From an uncultured Caulobacterales bacterium (lineage in GTDB: Bacteria; Pseudomonadota; Alphaproteobacteria; Caulobacterales; Maricaulaceae), in the NCBI GenBank assembly GCA_937928165.1, contig CALFVT010000002.1, forward strand, positions 310,001 to 374,000: a stretch of DNA of 64,000 bases, given 5' to 3'. The position numbers were made by a program, and so were the translations under genes. This document shows positions 33,679 through 42,810 of the stretch, in pieces; the stretch's first letter is position 1; the number at the start of each line of letters is the position of its first letter. Under the pieces are notes generated by a model, which was not told where the DNA came from, searched no databases, and was given only the letters and a program-made list of their open reading frames with translations.

Positions 33679-33976
33679 ATTCCTGAGAAAGCAGAAATTT
33701 CGCGAAGCCAAGCATGACCTTCCGGGTTCGCTCCGCGCTCCGGAATGACAGATTGGATAATTGCCATTAACCTTAACCCCGAACGTCACCCTTGGGCCTG
33801 ACCCAAAAGTCTATCTCAAGGGTCTATCCATACTCTCCTCCGTCTATTCCGGCGAAAGCCGAAATCTCAAGAGATAAGCAAAGCAAGAAAGATTCCCGCA
33901 TGCGCGGGAATGCACGGAGAATGAGTGAAGACATGGTATAAATCATAAATCCGTCCATTCCCGCGAAAGCGGGAAT
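33679..33976. repeat. Cluster of four 20-bp palindromic repeats
   Basis: Units at 33679-33698, 33846-33865, 33892-33911 and 33957-33976. The last two are perfect (ATTCCCGC-4 nt-GCGGGAAT, loops ATGC and GAAA); the first two are decayed copies. This resembles the REP/BIME-like intergenic palindromes common in proteobacteria. They may protect or terminate transcripts, or be moved by REP-associated transposases. Confidence 0.65.
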
Positions 33977-34094
33977 CTCTTGGCCCAAGCTAGATGCTCA
34001 GATTCCCACTCCCATTTTCATTGAGATAAGCTGCGGGCTTGTCTTATGTGGATAATATCTTTCCCCGCCTTGTAAATTATGCTTAAGACATCTT

Positions 34095-35117
34095 ATGTCG
34101 AAACAAACAGAAATTATACAATTTGATGACCCGGAGCTTGTGCGAAAGCTGTGCGGTGCGGGGCATTCTAATTTGGCCCTGATAGAGGATGCGTTTGATG
34201 TTTACCTCGAAGCGCCGGGCTCAAGTGTTCATGTTAATGGGGACGGCCCAAGCCGCACCCGGGCGGGAGAGATTGTCCGCGAGATTTACCAGCGCTTAGA
34301 GCGCGGCTGGCCTTGCGGGGTGAATGATGTCCGCGCTCTAATAAAGGCGGTGGGTCAGGGGGCAGTCAAGGCGGCCCGCGCCGATGCGATTATTCCCTTT
34401 CCGCGCCGCGCGCCGATTGTGCCGAAAACCCCGCGCCAAGAAGAATTTATCACCGCTTTGCAAAAAAATACGGTAAGTTTTGGGGTTGGGCCCGCAGGAA
34501 CGGGTAAGACCTTTTTGGCCGCTGCTTATGGGGCGTCTCTGTTGGCGCGGGGGGAGGTGGCGCGGTTTATTGCTTGCCGCCCCGCCGTTGAAGCGGGGGA
34601 GCGCCTTGGGTTTTTGCCAGGGGATTTTAACGAAAAAATTGATCCTTATATGCAGCCAATTTGGGATAGCCTGAATATGGTGCTGGGCCGTGATGATGTG
34701 GAGCGCCGCCGCGAAGCAGGGGAGATCGAAGTGGTGCCGCTGGCCTTTATGCGCGGGCGAACCTTATCTGATGCCTTTGTGCAAATTGACGAGGCACAAA
34801 ATGCAACTGTCTCGCAGATGAAAATGGTGCTGACCCGCCTTGGGGAGCGGGCGAAATATGCGGTCACGGGGGATGTGACGCAATCGGATTTGCCGCGCCA
34901 TGTCGAAAGCGGCCTTGCCCATGCCCTTCGGATTTTAAACGGCGTGCGTGGGATAAAACAGACTCACTTTGAAACCTCGGATGTGGTGCGCCACCCGCTT
35001 GTCGGGAAAATTATCAATGCCTATGAAACGGATCATCAATCACAAGCGGATATAGGCGGGTCCAATAAAATTGAGCCTTTACCCTTTTTGCAAAAGAAAA
35101 CTGACGACATAAAGTGA
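34095..35117 (+). CDS. phoH: PhoH-family ATPase
   Basis: A 340-residue PhoH-like protein. An N-terminal KH-like region (about 20-90) precedes the ATPase with Walker A GPAGTGKTF (about 133-141) and Walker B FVQIDEAQNA. The motifs RPAVEAGERLGFLPGD and TGDVTQSDLP are typical of the family. It is thought to act in RNA metabolism with YbeY, whose gene overlaps its end. It is the first gene of the phoH-ybeY-corC-lnt operon. Confidence 0.94.
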   Translation: MSKQTEIIQFDDPELVRKLCGAGHSNLALIEDAFDVYLEAPGSSVHVNGDGPSRTRAGEIVREIYQRLERGWPCGVNDVRALIKAVGQGAVKAARADAIIPFPRRAPIVPKTPRQEEFITALQKNTVSFGVGPAGTGKTFLAAAYGASLLARGEVARFIACRPAVEAGERLGFLPGDFNEKIDPYMQPIWDSLNMVLGRDDVERRREAGEIEVVPLAFMRGRTLSDAFVQIDEAQNATVSQMKMVLTRLGERAKYAVTGDVTQSDLPRHVESGLAHALRILNGVRGIKQTHFETSDVVRHPLVGKIINAYETDHQSQADIGGSNKIEPLPFLQKKTDDIK

Positions 35118-35578
35118 GCCTGATTAAGTTTGATGTTATCACGCAAGATGCCGCGTGGGAGGGCTTAGGGCTTGATGCGGCGGCCCTCGCCCTGCGCGTA
35201 GCCCATTCCTTACCGGCGGAGGTAATCCCCCCTAACAAGCAAGAGGTTAGCCTTGTTTTAACAGATGATGCGTCTATTCGGGCGCTTAACCGTAATTACC
35301 GTAGCAAAGATAAGCCGACGAATATATTATCCTTCCCAACCATAGAGGCGCCGGGGCTGCTCGGGGATATTATTCTGGCGCGGGAAACTATTATAGCCGA
35401 GGCGCAGCGGGCGGATAAGCGCCTGCCAGACCATCTTACCCATCTTATTATTCATGGCCTGCTTCACCTTTTGGGCTATGACCATATTCAAGCGCAAGAG
35501 GCGGACATTATGGAAGCGATTGAGATTAAAGCGCTGGCAAAACTGGGGATTGCCAATCCTTATGTTTTAAAGGCATAA
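35114..35578 (+). CDS. ybeY: Endoribonuclease YbeY
   Basis: A 154-residue metal-dependent RNase needed for 16S rRNA 3' end maturation and ribosome quality control. The zinc motif H-x3-H-x5-H is visible as HGLLHLLGYDH. The upstream segment LNRNYRSKDKPTNILSFP is the other conserved block. It starts with GTG, overlapping the phoH stop by 4 bp (GTGA), so the two are translationally coupled. Confidence 0.95.
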   Translation: MSLIKFDVITQDAAWEGLGLDAAALALRVAHSLPAEVIPPNKQEVSLVLTDDASIRALNRNYRSKDKPTNILSFPTIEAPGLLGDIILARETIIAEAQRADKRLPDHLTHLIIHGLLHLLGYDHIQAQEADIMEAIEIKALAKLGIANPYVLKA

Positions 35579-35601
35579 CGGGCTTAGGAGTTATAACCGA
35601 T

Positions 35602-36516
35602 ATGGCTGATATATCTTTGCCGCCGGATGCGGATAATGCACCGTCCGCTGCGGATAATCCACTGCCAAAGCGAAGCTGGTTGGCGCGGCTATTTAAAGGC
35701 CCGGCTCCCAGTGAAAAAGAGACAACCCATTCGCGGGCTCGTAAAAACATGTTGATTGCGGCTGACCGCTTTCATGTTTTGCGGGTCGAAGATGTTATGG
35801 TGCCTCGGGCGGATATAGTTGCGGTTGACCAAACCACGGGGCTACATGATTTATCCGCCGCCTTTAAAGAGGCGGGCCATTCACGCATGCCGGTTTATAA
35901 AGATAATCTCGATGATCCAGTCGGCATGGTGCATATCAAAGATATTTTGTCCTATCTTATGCTCAATGCGCGGGGGCGTAGTGGCAAGACCTATAAAGAC
36001 CGTAAAATTATCCCGACTATTAAACGTCCAGTGCTTTATGTGCCCCCCTCTATGTTAGCGCAGGATTTATTGCGGCGTATGCAGGCACGGCGTGTGCATA
36101 TGGCGATTGTGGTGGATGAATATGGGGGCACGGACGGGATTGTTACTCTTGAGGATTTAGTGGAGCCGATTGTTGGCGATATTGAAGATGAACATGATGA
36201 AGATGACGCCGAAGTTAAAAAGCTAAAAACGAAAACCGGCGCAGAATATTGGGAAGCCGATGCACGGGTGACCATTGATGATTTTGAAGCGGTTCTAGGT
36301 CGAGATTTTGCCAGTGCTGATGAAGAAGATGATGTGGATACATTGGGCGGCCTTGTTTTTACTTTGGCGGGGCGGGTGCCGGAACGCGGCGAGATCATCC
36401 ATCATGTCGGCGGGCTTGAATTTGAAGTAATTGACGCCGACCCGCGCCGAGTTAAGCGCTTGCGGATTCAAAGTTCATCTAAATCAAAACCGCAAAAAAC
36501 TAAGCCCTCGGACTAG
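35602..36516 (+). CDS. CorC/HlyC-family CBS-domain protein
   Basis: A 304-residue protein with tandem CBS domains (about 60-195) containing VEDVMVPRADIVAVD, MVHIKDIL and VVDEYGGTDGIVTLEDLVE, and a C-terminal CorC_HlyC domain (about 210-295, LGGLVFTLAGRVPERGE). It lacks the N-terminal membrane domain of longer homologues. It is linked to magnesium and cobalt handling or to regulation of membrane transporters. Its place between ybeY and lnt is conserved in proteobacteria. Confidence 0.92.
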   Translation: MADISLPPDADNAPSAADNPLPKRSWLARLFKGPAPSEKETTHSRARKNMLIAADRFHVLRVEDVMVPRADIVAVDQTTGLHDLSAAFKEAGHSRMPVYKDNLDDPVGMVHIKDILSYLMLNARGRSGKTYKDRKIIPTIKRPVLYVPPSMLAQDLLRRMQARRVHMAIVVDEYGGTDGIVTLEDLVEPIVGDIEDEHDEDDAEVKKLKTKTGAEYWEADARVTIDDFEAVLGRDFASADEEDDVDTLGGLVFTLAGRVPERGEIIHHVGGLEFEVIDADPRRVKRLRIQSSSKSKPQKTKPSD

Positions 36517-36522
36517 TGCATT

Positions 36523-38139
36523 ATGCATAATATACGCCCTAAAATTGTGCTGTGGGGGATTGGGCAAAACCGTGGGCGCGCCTTTGAAATTATCTTGGGT
36601 ATGGTCGCGGCTCTTGGCTTTGCTCCGTTTTATCTCTCTGCCTTGACGGTGCTTATGCTCGCCTTAATCGGGCTACGGCTTTATTATCACCACCAACAAA
36701 AAGCGGGGTTTAAAGCGGGATTTAAAACTGGATGGTGTTTTGGATTTGGCTTGTTTCTCGCAGGGCTTTACTGGATTGGCTCTGCCTTTGCTATGCGCCC
36801 GGGCGGTTATATCTTTTTAGCGGTGCCGATGGTCGGCGCTTTGATAGCTTTTCTATCTGTATTTTGGGGCGCGGCAGCGGGACTTGCGACGCGGTTTCGC
36901 CCGCTTAAACTTTGGGGCTTTGCCGTGGTTTTCATGAGCGCTCTGTTTTGGGCAGAGTGGGCACGCGGACATTGGTTTGGCGGTCTTCCGTGGAACCTGC
37001 CGGGGTATATTATTGAGGCCGGACATCCGCTTTCGCAAATCTCAAGTGCGATCGGTATATATGGCCAAAGTTTACTTGTGCTACTTTGGGCCGGGGCTTT
37101 GATGGTCATTATCGGAGCCCGCGGCGCGGCGCGGACTATTAGCGCCGGCGCGGCGACGGCGTTACTTGTGGGGCTCTGGATTTACGGCGCTACGCGGCTT
37201 TCAGCTGAGCCTGCGCCGATAATCCCCAAAGCAAAACTCCGCCTTGTCAGCGTTGAGTTTAGTCAGCGCGATCAGTTTGATCCGCAAAAGAGCATTGAAA
37301 TCATTAGAGAGTTTTTGCGCCAATCTGTTTCACCGGGATTTGAGGATGTGAGTCATGTTATTTGGCCAGAGGGGGCCGCTGGCGGCGTCGTGATTGAAAA
37401 CCAAGCCTTAATTAATGCAGCGGCACAAAGCTTTAAGGCAAATGATCCAGTTTCTCCGCCGTTTTGGGTGTTAAATTCCTTGCGTCATGAAACGCGGCGA
37501 AAGGCTGATGGACGCATTAAGAACCTCTATTATAATAGCGCTGTTGAAATTGATTTTCGCGCGGCGGCTCCGCGCGTGACGGGGTTTAGTGATAAAACCC
37601 GTCTTGTGCCCTTTGGGGAATTTATTCCCTTTGCAGATCAACTTGAAAAAATTGGTCTTGGGACATTGTCGTCGGCGATTGGGTCTATGACCCCGGCAGG
37701 TGAAAAGCTGAACCTGACTTTGTCAGGCCTGCCACCGGTTAATGCTTTGATTTGTTATGAAGGTATTTTCCCAGAAATATCTCGCTTGGCGGCGGGCGGT
37801 GAGGGCGGCAATGCACAATGGATTTTAAATCTATCAAATGATGGATGGTATGGCCGGCTGACGGGGCCTTATCAACATGCGAATCAAACCCGTTACCGCG
37901 CCATTGAAACAGGCCTTCCGCTTGTGCGCGCTTCTGCCGGCGGAGAAAGCGGCGTCTATGATGCCTATGGGCGCGGCTTAAAAATACAACCTGCTAACGT
38001 GACAGGGGTGATTGATATTAATATTCCCAACCAAAGATTGCAGATATCTAAGAGATTACAGTCTACAGGGTTTCTTTTGTTGATTACGTTGTCGTTCTTT
38101 GTATTAGTCACTTTGATGGGGCGCAATCCATCAGATTAA
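36523..38139 (+). CDS. lnt: Apolipoprotein N-acyltransferase
   Basis: A 538-residue inner-membrane enzyme that adds the third acyl chain to lipoproteins. Six to seven membrane helices occupy about 20-225. The nitrilase-like periplasmic domain follows, with the catalytic glutamate region VPFGEFIPF, the lysine in the LRHETRRKADGR-to-YYNSA stretch, and the cysteine in ALICYEGIFPE. A final helix lies at about 510-530. Several lipoproteins in this window (P460 paralogues, MORN protein, the 42304 and 61686 genes) would be its substrates. Confidence 0.95.
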   Translation: MHNIRPKIVLWGIGQNRGRAFEIILGMVAALGFAPFYLSALTVLMLALIGLRLYYHHQQKAGFKAGFKTGWCFGFGLFLAGLYWIGSAFAMRPGGYIFLAVPMVGALIAFLSVFWGAAAGLATRFRPLKLWGFAVVFMSALFWAEWARGHWFGGLPWNLPGYIIEAGHPLSQISSAIGIYGQSLLVLLWAGALMVIIGARGAARTISAGAATALLVGLWIYGATRLSAEPAPIIPKAKLRLVSVEFSQRDQFDPQKSIEIIREFLRQSVSPGFEDVSHVIWPEGAAGGVVIENQALINAAAQSFKANDPVSPPFWVLNSLRHETRRKADGRIKNLYYNSAVEIDFRAAAPRVTGFSDKTRLVPFGEFIPFADQLEKIGLGTLSSAIGSMTPAGEKLNLTLSGLPPVNALICYEGIFPEISRLAAGGEGGNAQWILNLSNDGWYGRLTGPYQHANQTRYRAIETGLPLVRASAGGESGVYDAYGRGLKIQPANVTGVIDINIPNQRLQISKRLQSTGFLLLITLSFFVLVTLMGRNPSD

Positions 38140-38237
38140 TATACACACCTTGGGGGAAGCTTACGAGTCAATATCACTTGATTTGACAATAATATTCAAC
38201 GAATAGAATAACACCTATTCATAGGCCAGGATTAGAC

Positions 38238-38660
38238 ATGATAAAACCAGGACCGAGATCGGCAAGCCCTGTAGACCTCCACGTGGGGACACGTATTCGT
38301 ATGCGGCGGCAGTTAATGAATATGAGTCAAGAAAAGCTCGGAACCAGCCTTGGCGTTACCTTCCAGCAAGTCCAAAAATATGAGCGCGGCACTAACCGCG
38401 TTGGGGCGAGCCGGCTTTGGGATATATCAAAAATATTGGATGTGCCGATCTCTTTTTTCTATGATGGGCTTGATAATAATTTTGAATATGTACAGGCCGC
38501 AGAAGGCGATCAAATGCCCATTATTTATGACTTCATCAATAGCTCTGACGGGGTGGCTTTGGCGAAAGCCATTTCCAAAATTAAAAGCAAAGCTGTGCGC
38601 CGCCAAATCTTAGAATTGGCGCGCTCATTGGCTGATACGGATGACGAAGACGAAGGCTAA
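38238..38660 (+). CDS. XRE-family helix-turn-helix regulator
   Basis: A 140-residue regulator with a helix-turn-helix at about 18-72 (MSQEKLGTSLGVTFQQVQKYE) and an acidic tail (ADTDDEDEG). This short regulator is widespread in alphaproteobacteria between lnt and metK, and the N-terminal domain is nearly invariant there. A separate promoter is plausible in the 98-bp gap after lnt. In this genome metK, its usual downstream neighbour, is absent. Confidence 0.9.
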   Translation: MIKPGPRSASPVDLHVGTRIRMRRQLMNMSQEKLGTSLGVTFQQVQKYERGTNRVGASRLWDISKILDVPISFFYDGLDNNFEYVQAAEGDQMPIIYDFINSSDGVALAKAISKIKSKAVRRQILELARSLADTDDEDEG

Positions 38661-38729
38661 ACCCCGGTTCCTTCAAGGCAGCTTAATTTTCAACTGGTGC
38701 GACTAGGGCTTACGGGCTAAAGCTTAGCC

Positions 38730-39434
38730 ATGACTAATAATCTGCCCCATAAACATGCAAATGATAGCGAGCTGCGAACCTTTGGCCGCACCAAAGGCAA
38801 AGCGCTCTCGCCTTATCAACAGCGTTTGATGGAGACGCTCTATCCGCAAATAAAAATTGGTGACGATCCCCTATCGGGCCTTGGCGGCTATAAAGATATC
38901 TGGTTAGAGATTGGCTTTGGCGGGGCGGAACATTTAATTTGGCAAGCGCGGCAAAATCCCGATATTGCTCATCTTGGCATTGAACCTTTTCTTAACGGCG
39001 TGGCCAAAGCGGTGAGGGGCGCTGATGAATTTGGCCTTGAAAACTTGCGCGTGCTCCAAGGGGATGCACGCGATGTTTTAGCTGTGCTGCCGGATCAAAG
39101 TCTTTCGCGCTTGTTTATCTTATTCCCTGACCCGTGGCCTAAAGCGAAGCATAATAAACGCCGGCTGATTAATGAAAACCTGATTACCCAAGCCTACCGC
39201 GTGTTAAAACCCGGTTGTGAATTTCGCTTTGCCAGTGATATTATCCATTATGTTGATTGGGCTTTGTGGCGCATTAAGGCGTTTCAGTCCAAAGGTGGCG
39301 GCGGTTTTGATATGCCGCACCAGGCGAGTCAAGATTGGCGAACCCGCCCTGAAGATTGGCCCGAAACCCGCTATGAAGCCAAAGCCATCCGCGAAGGCCG
39401 CCCCTGTCATTACTTCCGCTTTATACGGAATTAA
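38730..39434 (+). CDS. trmB: tRNA (guanine-N7-)-methyltransferase
   Basis: A 234-residue SAM-dependent enzyme forming m7G46 in tRNA variable loops. Signature stretches are WLEIGFGGAEHLIWQA (SAM site), LGIEPFLNG, and LFPDPWPKAKHNKRRL with the catalytic region, then RFASDI. It follows the XRE gene by 69 bp. In most alphaproteobacteria metK separates them and rimP follows trmB; neither holds here. Confidence 0.95.
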   Translation: MTNNLPHKHANDSELRTFGRTKGKALSPYQQRLMETLYPQIKIGDDPLSGLGGYKDIWLEIGFGGAEHLIWQARQNPDIAHLGIEPFLNGVAKAVRGADEFGLENLRVLQGDARDVLAVLPDQSLSRLFILFPDPWPKAKHNKRRLINENLITQAYRVLKPGCEFRFASDIIHYVDWALWRIKAFQSKGGGGFDMPHQASQDWRTRPEDWPETRYEAKAIREGRPCHYFRFIRN

Positions 39435-39512
39435 AGGTTTTGATAGCAGCAAAGTGATTTAAACTTGGCACGCCGTGGGGTAAGAGGGGGGGCTTTAAAA
39501 TTTGGAGACCCC

Positions 39513-40622
39513 ATGAAAACACGCGCCGCCGTAGCCTTTGAGGCCAAAAAACCTTTGGAAGTTGTCGAGCTTGATTTGCACGGGCCCAAAGCAGGAGAGG
39601 TCCTTGTGGAAATCATGGCGACAGGGATTTGCCATACGGACGCCTATACGCTCGACGGTTTGGACAGCGAAGGCCTGTTCCCGAGCATCCTCGGCCATGA
39701 GGGCGCAGGCATTGTGCGCGAGGTTGGCGCAGGCGTCACATCAGTAACGGTGGATGATCACGTTATTCCGCTCTACACCCCTGAATGCCGCACCTGTAAA
39801 TCGTGTCTGTCGGGAAAGACGAATTTATGTACCTGTATTCGCGCGACCCAAGGCAAAGGGGTGATGCCGGACGGCACGTCCCGCTTTAGCTATAAGGGGC
39901 AGACGATCTATCATTATATGGGCTGCTCAACCTTTTCGAATTTCACAGTTCTGCCCGAAATTGCCGTGGCGAAAATCCGTAAAGACGCGCCATTTGATAA
40001 GTCCTGCTATATTGGCTGCGGCGTGACGACGGGCGTAGGCGCTGTGACCAATACGGCCAAAGTGCAGGCAGGGGATAATGTGATTGTCTTCGGCCTTGGG
40101 GGTATTGGCCTGAATGTACTCCAAGCCGCGCGCATGGTTGGGGCGAGCAAGATTATCGGCGTGGATATTAATAACGACAAAAAGCAATGGGGTGAGCGTT
40201 TTGGCATGACTCATTTTGTTAATCCCAAAGAAATCGACGGCGACATTGTCGCCCATCTTGTTGCCCTTACGGACGGCGGCGCGGATTACACGTTTGACTG
40301 TACGGGCAATACGATTGTCATGCGCCAAGCGCTCGAAGCCTGCCACCGGGGCTGGGGCGTCTCCGTCGTGATTGGCGTGGCCGAGGCGGGCAAGGAAGTC
40401 GCTACCCGCCCGTTCCAGCTCGTCACGGGCCGCGTTTGGAAGGGCACAGCCTTCGGCGGCGCACGCGGACGTACAGACGTGCCTAAAATCGTCGATTGGT
40501 ATATGAACGGAAAAATCGAAATTGACCCGATGATTACTCATGTGCTGACGCTCGACGAGATTAATAAGGGGTTCGATTTGATGCACGCGGGGGAGAGTAT
40601 TCGAAGCGTGGTGGTTTATTAA
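39513..40622 (+). CDS. frmA: S-(hydroxymethyl)glutathione dehydrogenase, class III alcohol dehydrogenase
   Basis: A 369-residue zinc-dependent dehydrogenase that oxidises the formaldehyde-glutathione adduct to S-formylglutathione. The catalytic zinc region is [14 protein letters not shown] and the structural zinc is bound by four cysteines in [15 protein letters not shown]. The NAD site is GLGGIGLNV. The start at 39513 has GGAGA upstream and the usual [16 protein letters not shown]-terminus. It is coupled to the next gene by a TAATG overlap; fghA follows one gene later. Confidence 0.95.
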   Translation: MKTRAAVAFEAKKPLEVVELDLHGPKAGEVLVEIMATGICHTDAYTLDGLDSEGLFPSILGHEGAGIVREVGAGVTSVTVDDHVIPLYTPECRTCKSCLSGKTNLCTCIRATQGKGVMPDGTSRFSYKGQTIYHYMGCSTFSNFTVLPEIAVAKIRKDAPFDKSCYIGCGVTTGVGAVTNTAKVQAGDNVIVFGLGGIGLNVLQAARMVGASKIIGVDINNDKKQWGERFGMTHFVNPKEIDGDIVAHLVALTDGGADYTFDCTGNTIVMRQALEACHRGWGVSVVIGVAEAGKEVATRPFQLVTGRVWKGTAFGGARGRTDVPKIVDWYMNGKIEIDPMITHVLTLDEINKGFDLMHAGESIRSVVVY

Positions 40623-41332
40623 TGCGTCTTCGCGAGATGTTATGGTGGCCGCTACGTGATCTTATTTATGATGTTTGGCGAATTTTGTTTGGGCGTTACG
40701 ATATTGATGACCCCAGATTAATCGCAAAACAAGCGCCATATACATTTTATTTACCATCAAAAGAAAGGTTAGATTTATTAAACCTTGGAGATGAAGTTCA
40801 GATTATTTTTAGAAGCGTTCCTGTTTACTCAATTGGCGGTGAGCGTATGTGGGTCACCATAGATAAAATTGACGGTGAAAGTTTAAGCGGCATTTTGGGC
40901 AATGAGCCGCAGGATATGCCGCAATTAAAAAAAGGAACTCGCATCAATTTTTATCGTTGGCAAATTATTGACATTAATTGGAAAGACCGAGAAAAATATA
41001 AAACGCTTCCCCCTGAACCAAGTAAGCAGATATGGGATCGCTGTATGGTTGATCAAGAGGTGCTGAACGGGACGGCGCGCGTCGGTTATTTATACAGAGA
41101 AGAGCCTGACCTTGGCGGGGAAGATGATAAATATTCAGACAGTGGTTGGCGTATTAGAGCTGATGAAAGAGATATTACAGATGAAGAATACGATAATCCA
41201 TCACCTGTTTATATCGCTATCGGTAAAGTTCTAAATAAAGATGATAGCTGGATTGATTTAATTGATGCCCCTATTGGTTCAAAGTTTTTAAGAAATGAAG
41301 ATACGAATACATTTGAGGCCCTAGAAAAATGA
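40622..41332 (+). CDS. DUF2314 / DUF2185-like (Imm33-type) protein inside the formaldehyde operon
   Basis: A 236-residue cytoplasmic protein. The middle (about 40-122) resembles DUF2314 (ERMWVTIDKIDGESLSGILGNEP). The C-terminal part (about 140-232) resembles DUF2185/immunity protein 33: VGYLYREEPD, DSGWRIRADE, and ending with IGSKFLRNEDTNTFE. Such domains occur as immunity or stress proteins in polymorphic-toxin loci, though the function of these families is not settled. The gene is coupled on both sides (TAATG with frmA, ATGA with fghA) and more AT-rich than either, suggesting a late, precise insertion. Confidence 0.75.
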   Translation: MRLREMLWWPLRDLIYDVWRILFGRYDIDDPRLIAKQAPYTFYLPSKERLDLLNLGDEVQIIFRSVPVYSIGGERMWVTIDKIDGESLSGILGNEPQDMPQLKKGTRINFYRWQIIDINWKDREKYKTLPPEPSKQIWDRCMVDQEVLNGTARVGYLYREEPDLGGEDDKYSDSGWRIRADERDITDEEYDNPSPVYIAIGKVLNKDDSWIDLIDAPIGSKFLRNEDTNTFEALEK

Positions 41333-42189
41333 AAACCATCTCAACAAACACCTCCCACGGTGGGGTGCAGGGCGTTTATAGTCATGTGTCGACGTGCACC
41401 CACACGGAGATGACTTTTTCCGTCTTTGTGCCGCCGCATAAAAAGGGCGAGACCTTGCCTGTGTTGTGGTATCTATCGGGTCTGACCTGCACCCATGCTA
41501 ATGTCACCGAGAAAGGTGAGTACCGCAAAGCCTGCGCAGAGCAGGGGATTATCTTTATTGCGCCCGATACTTCCCCGCGCGGGCCAGATATAAATGGCGA
41601 AGACGTTCCTAATGACGAGGCTTATGATATGGGCCAAGGGGCAGGGTTTTACGTTAATGCGTCGCAGGCTCCGTGGGATAAACATTTCCATATGCGCGAT
41701 TATATCGAAACCGAACTGCCCGCGTTGATCACGGCGAATTTCCCCATGGCTGATATGTCCTGCCAAGCTATTACAGGTCATAGCATGGGCGGCCACGGGG
41801 CGCTGACCATTGGGCTGCGAAACCCAGATCGGTTTAAGTCCATCTCTGCCTTTAGTCCGATTGTCTCGCCGATCAACTGCCCATGGGGCGAGAAAGCTTT
41901 GGGTGGTTATTTGGGGGATAACCGCGCGGCATGGGCCGAATATGACGCCTGCGCCCTTATTGAAAGCGGCGCAAGGGCGGCGCATATTCTCATCGACCAA
42001 GGCATGGCGGATAATTTCTTGGACGGCCAATTAAAGACCCACTTGTTTGAGCAAGCCTGCGCGGCGGCGGGACAAGCGGCGACAATCCGCCTGCAAGATG
42101 GTTATGATCACAGCTATTATTTTATCTCAAGCTTTATGGCTGAGCATATTGCATGGCACGGGGCTCATTTAAAAGGCTCGGCGGTTTAG
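41329..42189 (+). CDS. fghA: S-formylglutathione hydrolase
   Basis: A 286-residue esterase-D-like serine hydrolase that releases formate and glutathione from S-formylglutathione, the second step after frmA. LWYLSGLTCTH gives the oxyanion region, GHSMGGHGAL the nucleophile elbow (about residue 149), and DGYDHSYYF the catalytic histidine. Length and motifs are typical. Its ATG overlaps the previous stop by 4 bp. Confidence 0.95.
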   Translation: MKTISTNTSHGGVQGVYSHVSTCTHTEMTFSVFVPPHKKGETLPVLWYLSGLTCTHANVTEKGEYRKACAEQGIIFIAPDTSPRGPDINGEDVPNDEAYDMGQGAGFYVNASQAPWDKHFHMRDYIETELPALITANFPMADMSCQAITGHSMGGHGALTIGLRNPDRFKSISAFSPIVSPINCPWGEKALGGYLGDNRAAWAEYDACALIESGARAAHILIDQGMADNFLDGQLKTHLFEQACAAAGQAATIRLQDGYDHSYYFISSFMAEHIAWHGAHLKGSAV

Positions 42190-42303
42190 CGCTGGATTTA
42201 ACGCCCTTTTAGGCGGCGGGACGGGCCATCCATGGCTCCGTTCATTCATTATATATTCAATTTAAACGCGGCATATTAGCCCTATATTAAGGAGGATATC
42301 TTT

Positions 42304-42774
42304 ATGCCGCTAAATAGTTTTTATAAATTAACCATTTTATCCCTCGCCGCCGGGGGGCTTATGGCGTGTTCGACCACGCCGCCCTCTGCGACATTATTAA
42401 CCGGACTTCAGGCCAGTGATATTGAGGCTAAACCGGCTAATCTTGATGTGAATGGCCAAAGGCTCGCCTCAGATCCTGTATGCCAAGGGTTTTATGCGAA
42501 TGCGGTAAATTTTTCTAAGGCCGCTAATCGCCCTAATCCGGGCGGGCGTGTTCTTGCGGCGACGGGGCTGAGTGTTTTAGCGGCTGTTGCGACAAATGGT
42601 ATTTTAGGGGGCGTGGGAACGGGCGTTGGCGGTGTGGCGGCTCAAACCGCGGCGAGCCAGCTTATTTTCACAGGCGGAGATGCGGCTATTTCGGGTCTAA
42701 ATGCGTCGCGGGGCCCTGATAAAAAAATTATTGAAAAAGCCGCAGAGATTAATTGCCCAGTCAGTGTTATCTAA
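42304..42774 (+). CDS. Glycine-rich lipoprotein of unknown function
   Basis: A 156-residue predicted lipoprotein with lipobox GLMAC near residue 22 and a strong AGGAGGA ribosome site. A glycine/alanine-rich hydrophobic stretch (about 75-120, with GGVGTGVGGVAAQTAAS) could be a membrane-inserting glycine-zipper segment as in some outer-membrane lipoproteins. Two cysteines follow the lipobox cysteine (near residues 60 and 152). No family is recognised. It ends 36 bp from a convergent gene. Confidence 0.65.
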   Translation: MPLNSFYKLTILSLAAGGLMACSTTPPSATLLTGLQASDIEAKPANLDVNGQRLASDPVCQGFYANAVNFSKAANRPNPGGRVLAATGLSVLAAVATNGILGGVGTGVGGVAAQTAASQLIFTGGDAAISGLNASRGPDKKIIEKAAEINCPVSVI

Positions 42775-42810
42775 TGATGTCATTTGGTGATATATTCGGC
42801 GGCGTATGAT

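Larger units (their letters stand above)
33173..34094. other. Long intergenic region between miaB and phoH
   Basis: 922 bp without a convincing gene. It holds the hairpin at 33327-33346, an open but start-less stretch near 33419-33607 that may be gene debris, and four 20-bp palindromic repeats between 33679 and 33976. Confidence 0.6.

Noticed and set aside
39927-40586. Large minus-strand frame across frmA
   Set aside because: It is a shadow of a well-conserved zinc alcohol dehydrogenase on the plus strand.
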